From: Candidatus Nanopelagicaceae bacterium
Lineage (GTDB): Bacteria; Actinomycetota; Actinomycetes; Nanopelagicales; Nanopelagicaceae
Reading direction: 5' to 3'
Assembly: GCA_023262125.1 (NCBI GenBank)
Contig: JALRDT010000060.1
Span: 1-18,389, forward strand
DNA length: 18,389 nucleotides
The translations under genes and the position numbers were made by a program. Shown in pieces: positions 1-8,843 of the stretch. Below the pieces are notes generated by a model that saw nothing but the letters and a program-made list of their open reading frames with translations, was not told where the DNA came from and searched no databases. Each line of letters opens with the position of its first letter. Positions within the stretch are counted from its first letter, which is position 1.

Positions 1-924
1 AAGTAAATCCCCGTTACTCATTCCACCTTCAGTACCACCGGCGCGTTGAGAACGTCGAACGATTTGGCCATTCTTTAATTCAATTTCGTCATGTGCAACC
101 GAACCGCGTCTAGTTGCAGTACGGAACCCATCTCCTAATTCGACACCCTTAATTGCTTGAATTCCCATCAATGCGGCAGCTAACCGAGAATCTAGTCGAC
201 GATCCCAGTGAACATGTGAACCTAAACCAACTGGGACATTAAAAGCGATTACTTCAACTACTCCACCCAAAGTGTCGCCATCTTTATGTGCTGCTTCAAT
301 CTCTTTAACCATTGCAGCGGAACCAACTGGATCGGCGCAACGAACTTGATCTGCATCAATAAGAGGTACATCTGACATATTAGGAAGTGGTATTTCTTCG
401 GAAACACTCGCGCCACCAATAGAAACAACGTGGCTCAATATTTCGATATCTACGCTTTGTTTTAGAAATGCTTTTGCAATTGCACCAAGCGCTACACGTG
501 CAGCTGTTTCACGAGCCGATGCTCGCTCTAAAATTGCTCGTGCATCATTGAAGTCATACTTCTGCATACCTACTAAATCTGCATGTCCCGGTCTGGGTCT
601 AGTAAGTGCAGCGTTTCTTGCTAATTTTGAAATCTCTTCCTCAGGCACTGGGTCAGCTGACATAACTTTCTCCCATTTAGGCCATTCGCTGTTGGCGACC
701 TCAACTGCAACCGGTCCTCCTTGGGTTTTGCCAAGACGAACTCCGCCGGTAATAGTTACTTTATCTGCTTCGAAATTCTGTCTAGCGCCACGACCAAATC
801 CAAGACGTCGCCTAGCTAGTTCTTTATCAATATCGGCTGTTGTAATTTCGACATGTGCAGGTAACCCCTCGATAATTCCAGTAAGAAGAGGTCCGTGAGA
901 TTCGCCTGCCGTTAACCAACGCAT
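1..924 (-). CDS. aroC: Chorismate synthase (3' end cut by the window edge)
   Basis: Chorismate synthase makes chorismate from 5-enolpyruvylshikimate-3-phosphate using reduced FMN, the last step of the shikimate pathway, in the cytosol. I translated it directly from the complement: it opens [17 protein letters not shown], with the family's GESHG signature at residues 7-11. [13 protein letters not shown] segment follows near residue 40, then [22 protein letters not shown] helices, and finally [14 protein letters not shown] at the window edge. All are hallmark AroC motifs. 308 codons are visible; actinobacterial AroC is usually about 390 residues, so roughly 80 C-terminal residues lie outside. 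The ATG is the only plausible start, with no clear Shine-Dalgarno sequence. It lies 12 bases after the prepilin peptidase stop, so it is probably the distal gene of the alaS-to-aroC unit and partly dependent on readthrough translation. The reading frame is intact throughout. Confidence 0.96.
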   Translation of the reverse strand, partial: MRWLTAGESHGPLLTGIIEGLPAHVEITTADIDKELARRRLGFGRGARQNFEADKVTITGGVRLGKTQGGPVAVEVANSEWPKWEKVMSADPVPEEEISKLARNAALTRPRPGHADLVGMQKYDFNDARAILERASARETAARVALGAIAKAFLKQSVDIEILSHVVSIGGASVSEEIPLPNMSDVPLIDADQVRCADPVGSAAMVKEIEAAHKDGDTLGGVVEVIAFNVPVGLGSHVHWDRRLDSRLAAALMGIQAIKGVELGDGFRTATRRGSVAHDEIELKNGQIVRRSQRAGGTEGGMSNGDLL

Positions 925-936
925 TGGGCAATTATT

Positions 937-1317
937 TCAGATGAAACCATAACTTCGCGCCAAATAAGAGCTTAGTAAGCCTAGCGCAAGATAAGGGGCG
1001 AAAGGCAGTGATTTCTGACGTCCAACCAAAGCTCCAATCCCAGCAAAAAGAAGGGCAAAATAAATCCAATATTGCGAAATATTCAAAATTTGAGACCAAA
1101 TTGCTACGCAAACGGATAATTTAATATCTCCGGATCCAATTAAATTATTAAAGAGAATTCCGGCAAAAATACCAATTACGATAAAAGCTAAGAAAATCTT
1201 TTCAAAGTACAGCAAAGAGAGTGCAGTCGAACCATAAGTCAACCAGTTAGGTATTCGCCTAGATTTCAGATCAAAATAAGTAGCAGTCGCTACTGTTGAG
1301 ATGAGAATTATGCTCAT
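937..1317 (-). CDS. Compact type IV prepilin peptidase (A24 family, TadV/CpaA-like)
   Basis: Membrane aspartyl protease of the A24 family, which cleaves the leader peptide of type IV or Tad pilin-like precursors on the cytoplasmic face of the membrane. Both catalytic aspartates are visible in their family contexts: D16 in FDLKSRRIPN and D64 in GSGDIK. The rest is hydrophobic, with probable membrane segments around residues 2-14, 28-56, 66-78 and 83-96 plus a C-terminal one. At 126 residues it is shorter than typical CpaA/TadV proteins (about 150-170) and lacks the N-methyltransferase domain of PilD-type enzymes, so it should only cleave. Its start overlaps the aroE stop by 4 bases (ATGA), implying translational coupling. 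A prepilin peptidase gene beside aroE and aroC is common in Actinobacteria. No pilin gene is in view, so its substrate is unknown. Confidence 0.88.
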   Translation of the reverse strand: MSIILISTVATATYFDLKSRRIPNWLTYGSTALSLLYFEKIFLAFIVIGIFAGILFNNLIGSGDIKLSVCVAIWSQILNISQYWIYFALLFAGIGALVGRQKSLPFAPYLALGLLSSYLARSYGFI

Positions 1318-2114
1318 CCTCGATCCGCGAGTTCGGCCTCTCCTGCTGCACGTAGTAACTTCGACATCGCTGATCTATCAATTACATATCCTGTCATCAG
1401 ATGTATTTGATCTATCGCCTGATGAATAAGCAAGTCCAAGCCATCTATAATCTTTCCACTCCACTTTGCCGCTAGCGCTGTTGGCCAAGGAGCGTAGAGA
1501 GATTCGAATAAAACACCATTACCAGGTAATAAGCCATCCGCTACATTTGCAGGTGTTGTATTAATTACTAAATCAGCATCCAGAATAACATCATCCCAAT
1601 TCTTGAATTGAAGATCAGCCATAACAACGGAATTTCTCATATCTGCTTCTCTTTGAGCGTTGCGACTTATGACCTGGATTTTCCGACCAGGAGCATCTAT
1701 CGCTGCAGCAGCTGCTCTTGCGGTTCCGCCCGCACCAATAATTTGAACGCTTTTAAAATCTGAAATTTGATGTTGTGCTAGGGCCCAAATAAAACCAGAG
1801 ACATCTGTACTTAACGCCTGCCATCCATCACTAGTTGGAATCAAAGTATTTCCTGAATTTATCTGCTTTGCCAGCGGATCAACAAAATCAGCTACTGAAA
1901 AAATTTCTTCTTTAAGTGGCATCGTAAGTGAAAACCCGATCCAATTCGCATCAGTTTGTCGAACCTGTTGCATAAATGCATTTAATTCGCCACTTTTAAC
2001 TTCAACAGCATCATATTTTCCCTCTATGCCAAGTGCTAGGTAGGCGGCGTTATGTAGCGTTGGCGAAAGCGAATGATTTATGGGAGAGCCAAGTACCGCT
2101 GCTCTTTTTCTCAT
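1314..2114 (-). CDS. aroE: Shikimate dehydrogenase
   Basis: Reduces 3-dehydroshikimate to shikimate with NADPH in the shikimate pathway (cytosol). The 266-residue length is normal. The N-terminal substrate domain shows the shikimate-binding SLSP motif (residues 15-18, in NHSLSPTLHN) and the catalytic lysine K68 in SLTMPLK. The catalytic aspartate is D104, within STD where many homologues have NTD. The nucleotide-binding loop GAGGTARAA (127-135) marks the Rossmann domain. The C-terminal DGLDLLIHQA segment (from about residue 224) matches the family's usual DGxxMLxxQ helix. The start overlaps the mltG stop by 4 bases and the stop overlaps the prepilin peptidase start by 4 bases, so it sits in the middle of a coupled chain. 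Together with aroC it places two shikimate steps in one transcript. Confidence 0.96.
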   Translation of the reverse strand: MRKRAAVLGSPINHSLSPTLHNAAYLALGIEGKYDAVEVKSGELNAFMQQVRQTDANWIGFSLTMPLKEEIFSVADFVDPLAKQINSGNTLIPTSDGWQALSTDVSGFIWALAQHQISDFKSVQIIGAGGTARAAAAAIDAPGRKIQVISRNAQREADMRNSVVMADLQFKNWDDVILDADLVINTTPANVADGLLPGNGVLFESLYAPWPTALAAKWSGKIIDGLDLLIHQAIDQIHLMTGYVIDRSAMSKLLRAAGEAELADRG

Positions 2115-3115
2115 TTGAAAGCACCCGCCTTTAAATTCTTCTGGTACTCATTCTTCCAAATCAAGAACTCATCGTGCGACTTGGTAAACCTAGTATCGCC
2201 CGGTTTAACCGTAATGAAATAGAGCCAATCTCCAGGTGCTGGATTTAGGGCCGCTTTCATTGCCTGGCGACCGGGGTTGCCAATCGGACCAGGTGGCAAT
2301 CCAATTTTTCGGTATGTGTTGTATGGAGAGTTAATTAAAGTCGATTTTGTAGATAGGAATACCGATCCACGAGTTTGAGTTATGTAATGAACCGTTGTGT
2401 CCATTTGAAGCGGCATACCGATTTTTAAGCGGTTGTAAATAACTCTAGAGATTTTTTCAAAATCAACTGGGTCACCCTCAGCCTGAATTATCGAAGCAAT
2501 TATTAAATCATTCTTATTACGCAAACCTGCACTCTTTGCCTCTTCTGCAAAACGCGTGACCATTGCTTGTAGCGCACTCTTTGTGGACGTTCCTTTCGCA
2601 AAAGAATATTGTGCGGGAAAGAAGATTCCTTCGGTGAACTCAAATCCTGCCGGCAACTCAATAGCCGAAAATGAATCAGCTATTCTTTTAAATCCTGCCA
2701 ATTGCATCGCTTTAAAGATTTCACTTCTCCACATACCCTCGATAATCGAAATGAGCCCAACAGTCCGTTTTGGATCGAGCAATTGATCTAGCGCTTGCGA
2801 AGCCGATATTTCCTCATTCAACTTATGGATACCTGGAGCAATTTGTATAGAGCGTGAGTCATTAATAGCTAATTGATAAAAAGCCGTGACCGAAGCCGTT
2901 ACGCCTTTTTCAAAAAGTTCATTTGCTATCTCAAGTCCTAATTCACCCTGTGATACTTCAATTTCAATCAATGTTTCATTGCTTGTCAAACTACGAGTTG
3001 GAAAGTCGGCTACTTGGGCAAGATTGACGCGAATTAAATGTAGAGAGAATGCCAAGGCAAAGGTAAAAACTATCCCCGCCGCAGCCGGCCACCATTTCTT
3101 AATGACGTTTTTCAA
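2111..3115 (-). CDS. mltG: Endolytic murein transglycosylase MltG (YceG-like)
   Basis: Membrane-anchored lytic transglycosylase that cuts nascent glycan strands and limits their length. It has a short basic N-terminus, one membrane segment (about residues 8-29), and an extracytoplasmic YceG domain. The catalytic glutamate is E213 in IIQAEGDPVDFEKISRVIYN, followed by NRLKIGMPLQMDTTVHY, which matches the family's NRL..GM.LQ.D.TV.Y. EGIFFPAQYSF (162-172) corresponds to the EG..FPDTY.F motif, with AQ replacing the usual DT. The C-terminal PPGPIGNPGRQAMKAAL motif is also typical. The length of 334 residues is normal. The start codon is TTG (complement of 3113-3115); I see no ATG or GTG that fits better. 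The first 17 bases overlap the end of ruvX, implying coupled translation. Confidence 0.95.
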   Translation of the reverse strand: MKNVIKKWWPAAAGIVFTFALAFSLHLIRVNLAQVADFPTRSLTSNETLIEIEVSQGELGLEIANELFEKGVTASVTAFYQLAINDSRSIQIAPGIHKLNEEISASQALDQLLDPKRTVGLISIIEGMWRSEIFKAMQLAGFKRIADSFSAIELPAGFEFTEGIFFPAQYSFAKGTSTKSALQAMVTRFAEEAKSAGLRNKNDLIIASIIQAEGDPVDFEKISRVIYNRLKIGMPLQMDTTVHYITQTRGSVFLSTKSTLINSPYNTYRKIGLPPGPIGNPGRQAMKAALNPAPGDWLYFITVKPGDTRFTKSHDEFLIWKNEYQKNLKAGAFK

Positions 3116-3518
3116 TTTGAATACCCAATTCCAAAATCGCCACCGCTGCTAATTGATCCACCAGAAAGCGTTGTTCTTTCGAATTCTTTCCAGCTGCTTT
3201 CAACAGTTTCTCGGCCCCACCGCTTGTGAGACGCTCATCAACGTAAGTGATTGGTATTTCAAATGTTTCAGTGAACCTTTGCGCGAAGGCACTTACTACT
3301 TCCACTGTCGCACCTTCTACCCCACTCAAATGTTTAGGCTTTCCGAGGAAAATTCCAACCACGTTATTTTCATCGATAATCTTCTCGAGATTGCTAAGAA
3401 GCGACTTATCATTCTTTAGCGTTGTTAGAGGTGTAGCTACGAGCCCTTCATTGTCACAAATGGCCAAACCAATTCTTGCCTGACCGTAATCTATTCCCAG
3501 TCGGCGGCCAAAAGACAT
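3099..3518 (-). CDS. ruvX: RuvX/YqgF RNase H-fold nuclease (putative Holliday junction resolvase)
   Basis: Small RNase H-fold nuclease of the YqgF family. Members have been linked to Holliday-junction resolution and, in some bacteria, to 16S rRNA 5' processing, so the exact role here is open. The 139-residue length is standard. Visible landmarks are the N-terminal GIDYGQARIGLAICD with catalytic D10, the GIFLGKPKHLSG turn (55-66), YVDERLTSGGAE (92-103, with D94 and E95), and D121 in LVDQLAAVAILE. These cover the acidic active-site residues expected. The ATG start overlaps the alaS stop by one base (TAATG), and the 3' end overlaps mltG by 17 bases. The alaS-ruvX-mltG-aroE order is conserved in Actinobacteria. 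Confidence 0.94.
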   Translation of the reverse strand: MSFGRRLGIDYGQARIGLAICDNEGLVATPLTTLKNDKSLLSNLEKIIDENNVVGIFLGKPKHLSGVEGATVEVVSAFAQRFTETFEIPITYVDERLTSGGAEKLLKAAGKNSKEQRFLVDQLAAVAILELGIQIEKRH

Positions 3519-6190
3519 TAGTTGGTAAGCGCCTTTTCAATCGCGATTAATGCGTTAGGAATCTCAGTGGTCATGACGCCACCACCTTGTGCGAAATCAT
3601 CCTTGCCGCCACCTCCGCCACCGAGTACGCCGGAGGCAATCTTTGCAAGTGCTCCAGCTTTTATACCTTTGTTACGTGGAAGTTCAGAAGTTGCTACGAC
3701 AATTACTGGTTTCTCTGATGAGATGCTTGCTAGCGCCACCACAGATTCACCTAAACGATTTTTGATATCCAGTGCCATGGTACGTAAATCATCAACACCA
3801 ATCCCGTCGCCAATTTGAGCTCCAAGAAATTTAAACTCACCAATCTGTTTTGCTGATTGAAGTAAACCTGATACCTGAGCTAATGCTTGTTGCGATCTAA
3901 CTTGTCCTAATTCCTTCTCTGCATCTTTTAATTTGGATATCAATTCGGCTACACGTTCAGGTAATTCTTCTGATTTCGCGCCTTTAATTAAATCTGTTAA
4001 CTGATTTACTAAAATATGTTCACGAGCCAAGAATTTATAGGCATCTGCACCAACCAAAGCTTCAACTCTTCGAACACCGGCGCCAATAGATGATTCAGAA
4101 AGTAATTTGATTACGCCCAATTGTCCTGTACGAGAAACATGTGTTCCTCCACATAATTCTCGCGCCCAATCTCCAACGCTTACTACGCGTACTCGATCAC
4201 CATACTTCTCACCAAAAAGGGCCATAGCGCCAAGTTTTTTTGCTTCTTCTTGGCTCATAATTTCAGCTGTAACTTCCCAATCTTCTAGCAACAATGAATT
4301 CACTCGAGACTCAACATCATTTAAAACTGAATTAGGGACCGCTCCAGTTGATGGAAAATCAAAACGGAAACGACCTGGTGAATTTTCTGAACCCGCCTGA
4401 GTTGCAGTTTCACCTAAAATTTCACGAAACGCTTTATGCACCATATGAGTTGCGCTATGTGCACGAGAAATAGCTCTGCGACGCTCTAAATCGATAGTAG
4501 CGAAGACGTCATTTCCTACCTCTACTAATCCGACAATCACTCGACCGCGGTGAATACTCAAAGATGGTACTGGAGCTTGAACATCATCAATCTGAATCTT
4601 TGTTCCATTGGCAAGTGTTATTAGACCACCATCAGCTAACTGACCGCCACCTTCAGCATAAAATGGAGTTCGATCAAGCACAATTTCAATTTCATCACCT
4701 TCGGTTGCGGACATCGAACTTTTTCCATCAACTAATAAACCACGGACCTTTGATTCGGATTCGGTTGCCGCATAACCAACAAATTCTGAAAGGCCACTTT
4801 CGTCGGCGATCTTTCGATACTCAGTTAAATCTGTATGCCCGCTCTTTTTTGCTTTGGAATCAGCTTTCGCGCGGTCCTTCTGTTCTTTCATTAGCCGACG
4901 GAAACCATCCGCATCTACTTCTAAACCTTGCTCGGTAGCCATCTCTAAAGTTAAATCGATAGGGAAACCATAGGTATCGTGCAACTTAAATGCGGCATCA
5001 CCAGATAGAACTTTGCCGCCACTTCCTTTGATTTCGCTGGCTGCGCCATCAAATATTTGAGTTCCTGATTTTAATGTTTGCAAAAATGATTCTTCTTCAG
5101 CGATAGCAACCTTTTGTATGCGAATTTGATCAGCTACAAGCTCTGGATACTGTGGACCCATTGCTTTTATCGATGCATCAATTAACTCTTTAATGATTGG
5201 CTCTTGTGAACCTAGTAGACGCATATTTCTAATTGTTCTGCGCATCATTCTACGAAGCACATAGCCACGGCCTTCATTGCCTGGCGTCACACCATCACAG
5301 ATCAACATCGCTGCTGTACGAGCATGGTCAGCAATTACGCGAAGCGAGACATCACTTTTTGGTGCTGAGCCATATTTAATTCCAGTTAAATCGACCGCTT
5401 TATCAAGAATTATCTTAGTTGTGTCGATTTCGTAGATATTTTCAACGCCCTGCAAAATTGCTGCCATACGCTCTAAGCCAAGACCAGTATCAATATTCTT
5501 ATTTGGTAGTTCGCCGAGAATTGGATAATCAGTTTTTCCGGCTCCAGCACCACGTTCGAACTGCATAAAAACTAAATTCCAAACCTCTAAATAACGTTCC
5601 TCATCTGCAATTGGTCCACCATCGCGACCATATTCTGGTCCGCGATCGTAATAAATTTCAGAGCATGGACCGCACGGTCCAGGAACTCCCATTGACCAAT
5701 AGTTATCGTTCATGTCGCGACGTTGAATGCGATCCTTTGGAACGCCTATCTTTTTATGCCAGATATCCGCTGCTTCATCATCATCTTCATAAACTGTTAC
5801 CCACAATCGACTTTCAGGAAATCCGTAACCGCCATCTACGACTGGACGAGTTAGAAGATCCCAGGCAAGAGATATCGCTCCTTCTTTGAAGTAATCTCCG
5901 AATGAGAAATTGCCACACATTTGAAAGAAAGATGCATGTCGTGTGGTTTTTCCAACTTCATCGATATCTAGGGTTCTGACACATTTTTGTACCGAAGTTG
6001 CTCTTTTATAAGGAGGCGTTACCTCGCCTAAAAAAAATGGCTTAAACGGAACCATTCCAGCATTTACTAACAATAAATTAGGATCATCTGCAATAAGTGA
6101 TGCAGATGGAACTACTACGTGAGGAAGGTTCTCTCGATTTCCAGACTCAAAAAAGCGCAACCATCGTGCGCGTATATCTGCGGATTCCAA
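3518..6190 (-). CDS. alaS: Alanyl-tRNA synthetase
   Basis: Class II synthetase that charges tRNA-Ala with alanine and hydrolyses mischarged Ser- or Gly-tRNA-Ala. All three regions are present in 890 residues. The aminoacylation domain includes [20 protein letters not shown] near the N-terminus, [14 protein letters not shown] around 171-184 and [12 protein letters not shown] around 232-243. The editing domain has the zinc ligands H578 and H582 (HSATH) plus C680 and H684 (CGGTH). The C-terminal C-Ala domain has a glycine-rich tail with a GGGGGGKDD run. The start is TTG, read in the [14 protein letters not shown] context that matches the family N-terminus, placed directly after the DUF948 stop with no spacer. 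An AGAAAG stretch upstream may serve as a weak ribosome site, so expression probably relies on coupling to the DUF948 gene. Confidence 0.98.
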   Translation of the reverse strand: MESADIRARWLRFFESGNRENLPHVVVPSASLIADDPNLLLVNAGMVPFKPFFLGEVTPPYKRATSVQKCVRTLDIDEVGKTTRHASFFQMCGNFSFGDYFKEGAISLAWDLLTRPVVDGGYGFPESRLWVTVYEDDDEAADIWHKKIGVPKDRIQRRDMNDNYWSMGVPGPCGPCSEIYYDRGPEYGRDGGPIADEERYLEVWNLVFMQFERGAGAGKTDYPILGELPNKNIDTGLGLERMAAILQGVENIYEIDTTKIILDKAVDLTGIKYGSAPKSDVSLRVIADHARTAAMLICDGVTPGNEGRGYVLRRMMRRTIRNMRLLGSQEPIIKELIDASIKAMGPQYPELVADQIRIQKVAIAEEESFLQTLKSGTQIFDGAASEIKGSGGKVLSGDAAFKLHDTYGFPIDLTLEMATEQGLEVDADGFRRLMKEQKDRAKADSKAKKSGHTDLTEYRKIADESGLSEFVGYAATESESKVRGLLVDGKSSMSATEGDEIEIVLDRTPFYAEGGGQLADGGLITLANGTKIQIDDVQAPVPSLSIHRGRVIVGLVEVGNDVFATIDLERRRAISRAHSATHMVHKAFREILGETATQAGSENSPGRFRFDFPSTGAVPNSVLNDVESRVNSLLLEDWEVTAEIMSQEEAKKLGAMALFGEKYGDRVRVVSVGDWARELCGGTHVSRTGQLGVIKLLSESSIGAGVRRVEALVGADAYKFLAREHILVNQLTDLIKGAKSEELPERVAELISKLKDAEKELGQVRSQQALAQVSGLLQSAKQIGEFKFLGAQIGDGIGVDDLRTMALDIKNRLGESVVALASISSEKPVIVVATSELPRNKGIKAGALAKIASGVLGGGGGGKDDFAQGGGVMTTEIPNALIAIEKALTN

Positions 6191-6544
6191 TTACTTTCTC
6201 TTTCCGCGTTTCTTTGAAGCTGATGCAGCTGAGGCGATCAAGCCTAAGGTTTTGACAGCAGGTCCACCTTTATTAACAAAGGATTCGGTTGCCCCAGTGA
6301 TCTTGTCAGACATTGTTTCGATGTTCTTAGAAATTTTATTGATGCTCTCAAGGGGACCATTAACTAGTTCTACAGTGCGAGTAGATTCCTTGATAAGAGG
6401 GGAAGTTTCATCAGTAAAGGTCTTTAGCGAAACTTTCGCTTCATCGATTAATCTGCTTAATCTGATAACTGCATAACCGATAGCCACCGCAATAACTAAT
6501 AATGAACATGCTGCAATAATTGTTGCAATTCCACCTGGTCCCAT
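6191..6544 (-). CDS. DUF948 single-pass membrane protein
   Basis: Small protein of the DUF948 (YoxC-like) family, function unknown. It has one N-terminal membrane segment (about residues 6-28), then an amphipathic, probably coiled-coil region (about 29-90), and a very basic tail ending SKKRGKRK. The 117-residue length is usual. DUF948 genes directly before alaS are a conserved actinobacterial arrangement, which supports the call more than any motif does. It is the first gene of the alaS-ruvX-mltG-aroE unit and carries a good ribosome site: AAGGTGGAG lies just upstream of the ATG. The TAA stop abuts the TTG of alaS. I see no enzymatic motif. Confidence 0.85.
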   Translation of the reverse strand: MGPGGIATIIAACSLLVIAVAIGYAVIRLSRLIDEAKVSLKTFTDETSPLIKESTRTVELVNGPLESINKISKNIETMSDKITGATESFVNKGGPAVKTLGLIASAASASKKRGKRK

Positions 6545-6614
6545 GTCTCCACCTTATCAAATTTATTAAATTTGGAACTAACTATTAGGAAGAATTCGTA
6601 AGGAGAAAGTACTC
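6545..6614 (-). promoter_or_regulatory. Spacer upstream of DUF948-alaS, possible promoter region
   Basis: These 70 bases separate the FtsH-like gene from the DUF948 gene. They hold the Shine-Dalgarno sequence of DUF948 and a perfect 17-base palindrome. AT-rich TAATAG- and TTAATA-like stretches on the minus strand could serve as a -10 element, but no convincing -35 partner is seen. No rho-independent terminator follows the FtsH-like gene, so readthrough from it is also possible. Confidence 0.3.
6558..6574. repeat. Perfect 17-base palindrome (8-1-8)
   Basis: CAAATTTA-T-TAAATTTG reads the same on both strands apart from the central base. It lies 14-30 bases before the ATG of the DUF948 gene, a position suited to a repressor operator or to part of a core promoter. 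The arms are almost wholly A/T, so chance in an AT-rich spacer cannot be excluded. The single-base centre makes an RNA hairpin unlikely. Confidence 0.6.
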
Positions 6615-8843
6615 TTAACTCTTTTGATAGACCGGTAACGGAATTTCTGGCGCCCGATGTTCTCTATGGGCATTTACGCACGCCTTGTGATAAGCCTCAA
6701 TTTGCTTAATAAAAGCGCTATCCGCATAAGGTCTACCGTCGGCGATTGTGCCCGCTTCGCAATTTATTACGGCCACAACGTCATCGCCAGGTAGAGTTTT
6801 GTAGGTTTCGAGAGCATGAGCTAATGCAAGTACTTCACGTTTGTTTTGTTTTAGTAATTGCTCTGCTCTTTCAAGTAGCTGATTTAAATTATCTTCAATT
6901 CGATCTGACAGTGCGCGTCGAAGTTCGCGATCATCCTGGTCCTTACCGCGACCGCCTCCTGGAGCGCCTACCTCAAATCTTCTATTTGAAACATGAGATG
7001 AAATAGTTGATCCCATTCCCCAATGACCTTCCATCAAACTTGCGATGGTAGTGGCTGAATCTAAGTCCCCTGAAACTCCTGATGAATTATCTCCTTCAAA
7101 GAACATTCGTTCTCCGGCTAGAGATGCAAGCGAGACGAGAATGTCAGATTGATATTCGCTCTTCCATCTTGTGAATTGGTCATCAGGCGGAATACTTGCA
7201 ACCATTCCTAGATAATCGCTTCCCTTTTCTATAGTTGCTAAATCAATCGTCATATGTTGACGAACACGATAAGCAATAACGGCATGGCAAGCTTCATGCA
7301 CTGCAATTGCGTGTCGTTCGCGCTCGATGTATTCAACATCTTCAGAAGGTCCGAGTTCTTTCTGCTGTTTAGCGCGAAGTACATCAGCCCAGGTAATTGC
7401 GATCCGTCCATCGCGAATCGCCATAATTAAAGCTTCGTTAATCATGTCTTTAATTGTTGCACCTGTTGAATAAGGCGTCATGATTGCTAATTTTTCAATC
7501 TCTTCTGGTGACAAATTATGCGAAACCTTATCTAAGTAACCTTGATAAGTACGAACTCGACCATTCTTACTTGGGTAACCAACTCGATACATTCGATCGA
7601 TTCGTCCTGGTCGTAAAAGCGCTTCATCTAAAGCTTCTGGCATATTGGTTGCCATGACGACCAAGATTCGATATTTGGGTGGATTCTTCGGACGCATTCC
7701 CAATGTTCGTCGAACTATTCGATTAAAAAATCCTCTTGGTTTTTTTAGACCCGAAAGCTCAGTTAATAGAGCTTGCAGAGTTCCCATGCCACCACCGCCA
7801 CCACCTGCGGCGCCGCCAACTACAAATTTTTCGCGTGTTAAAAGATTGTTTGCACTTTCAGATAAGTAATTGCCACCATGGCACTTATCAGGTTCCATTC
7901 TTTGACCGGTAGTAACTATTCCACGATTTCCTAAAGCATCTGCTTCATCGAAAAATACAACTACACCACCGTAACGAAGCGCCAATTTTCTTAATTTTCG
8001 AAAAAGTGATTTAACTTTAAGCACGCCGACACCGAAGAACATATTGTTAAACGCACCTGGATCTACGAAAATAAAGGGCTTTCCAGTTTCGCCGGCCATC
8101 GCCTCAGCCATCAAAGTTTTACCTGTGCCCGGAGGACCCCAAAGTAATAAACCACCAGGAACATAACCACCGTGACGTTCGATTGATTCTGGATCTTCCA
8201 AGAATAGTAAATTCTCACGAATGCGTTCGACTACATGATCTTGTCCCCAAACATCACTAAAACGGGTATTTATATCATCAGGAAAATAAGTATCAATGCC
8301 GCCGCGACTTAAGAACCAGAAAATCGCCACAAACTGAATAAGCACAAAGACCACAGCAAATAACAGTTGCGCAATCATTGGTAATGCACTCCATAAAGCT
8401 TGTGGCGCCATGAATAAAGCTTGCGCAGGTGGCAAATCGTAAACTGCGCCTAAAATGACCGAGAGTATTGCAATCCAAATTAAAGCCTTGATAACTCTTG
8501 AAAGTCGGTACCTGGTCCAATCAGAGAAAATATGTAAAACTCGATCAACACTTTTGAAGTACCACTGCCATAGACGATGATACGGTGAAATAAATTCTGA
8601 AATTAAGAAATGTATCTGCCTTAGAACTTCTATACCGGCAAGCCAGAATAACCACATTCTTTGGTCAGCGACCTCAGCCGCTGCATCAGCAAAGTTATAG
8701 AGTGGGTTTTCTGATAAAAGTGCCCAAACTAAAACTAGATATGTGAGTGAAAATAGAAGTAGAAATTTAACTCGATCGAAGAAGGATAAATGAACTCGAG
8801 TTCGACGTTCGGAATCCCTCTTACGGCTGCTCACGTCGCTCAT
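6615..8843 (-). CDS. Divergent membrane-bound FtsH-like AAA+ zinc metalloprotease
   Basis: ATP-dependent membrane protease of the FtsH class, expected to extract and degrade membrane or misfolded proteins. The 742 residues run as follows. The N-terminal part is hydrophobic, with likely membrane segments near 27-43, 117-134 and 153-178 and possibly 62-80; canonical FtsH has two. The AAA domain has Walker A GPPGTGKT (236-243), an aromatic pore loop MFFGVG (268-273), Walker B FFDEAD with D299/E300, and the second region of homology ATNMPEALDEALLRPGRIDR with R414/R417. The M41 peptidase has HEACH (516-520) and D593 as probable third zinc ligand. Two insertions, about 304-355 (glycine-rich) and 366-391, enlarge the AAA domain. 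HEACH replaces the usual HEAGH. All catalytic residues remain, so activity is likely. An AAAGGAG ribosome site precedes the ATG, which overlaps the lipoprotein stop by 4 bases. It is not a standard FtsH, so I give no symbol. Confidence 0.88.
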   Translation of the reverse strand: MSDVSSRKRDSERRTRVHLSFFDRVKFLLLFSLTYLVLVWALLSENPLYNFADAAAEVADQRMWLFWLAGIEVLRQIHFLISEFISPYHRLWQWYFKSVDRVLHIFSDWTRYRLSRVIKALIWIAILSVILGAVYDLPPAQALFMAPQALWSALPMIAQLLFAVVFVLIQFVAIFWFLSRGGIDTYFPDDINTRFSDVWGQDHVVERIRENLLFLEDPESIERHGGYVPGGLLLWGPPGTGKTLMAEAMAGETGKPFIFVDPGAFNNMFFGVGVLKVKSLFRKLRKLALRYGGVVVFFDEADALGNRGIVTTGQRMEPDKCHGGNYLSESANNLLTREKFVVGGAAGGGGGGMGTLQALLTELSGLKKPRGFFNRIVRRTLGMRPKNPPKYRILVVMATNMPEALDEALLRPGRIDRMYRVGYPSKNGRVRTYQGYLDKVSHNLSPEEIEKLAIMTPYSTGATIKDMINEALIMAIRDGRIAITWADVLRAKQQKELGPSEDVEYIERERHAIAVHEACHAVIAYRVRQHMTIDLATIEKGSDYLGMVASIPPDDQFTRWKSEYQSDILVSLASLAGERMFFEGDNSSGVSGDLDSATTIASLMEGHWGMGSTISSHVSNRRFEVGAPGGGRGKDQDDRELRRALSDRIEDNLNQLLERAEQLLKQNKREVLALAHALETYKTLPGDDVVAVINCEAGTIADGRPYADSAFIKQIEAYHKACVNAHREHRAPEIPLPVYQKS

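Noticed and set aside
548..898. 116-codon open frame on the plus strand opposite aroC
   Set aside because: The complement encodes clear chorismate synthase motifs, so this is a shadow frame. aroC itself is open at the window edge.
3590..3640. Repetitive CCACC/CCGCC-like tract
   Set aside because: It encodes the glycine-rich C-terminal tail normal for AlaRS and is not an independent repeat. A similar tract at 7790-7820 encodes the glycine run of the FtsH-like protein.
4564..4938. 124-codon open frame on the plus strand opposite alaS
   Set aside because: Antisense to the conserved AlaRS reading frame; low-complexity His/Gln/Leu composition and no family resemblance.
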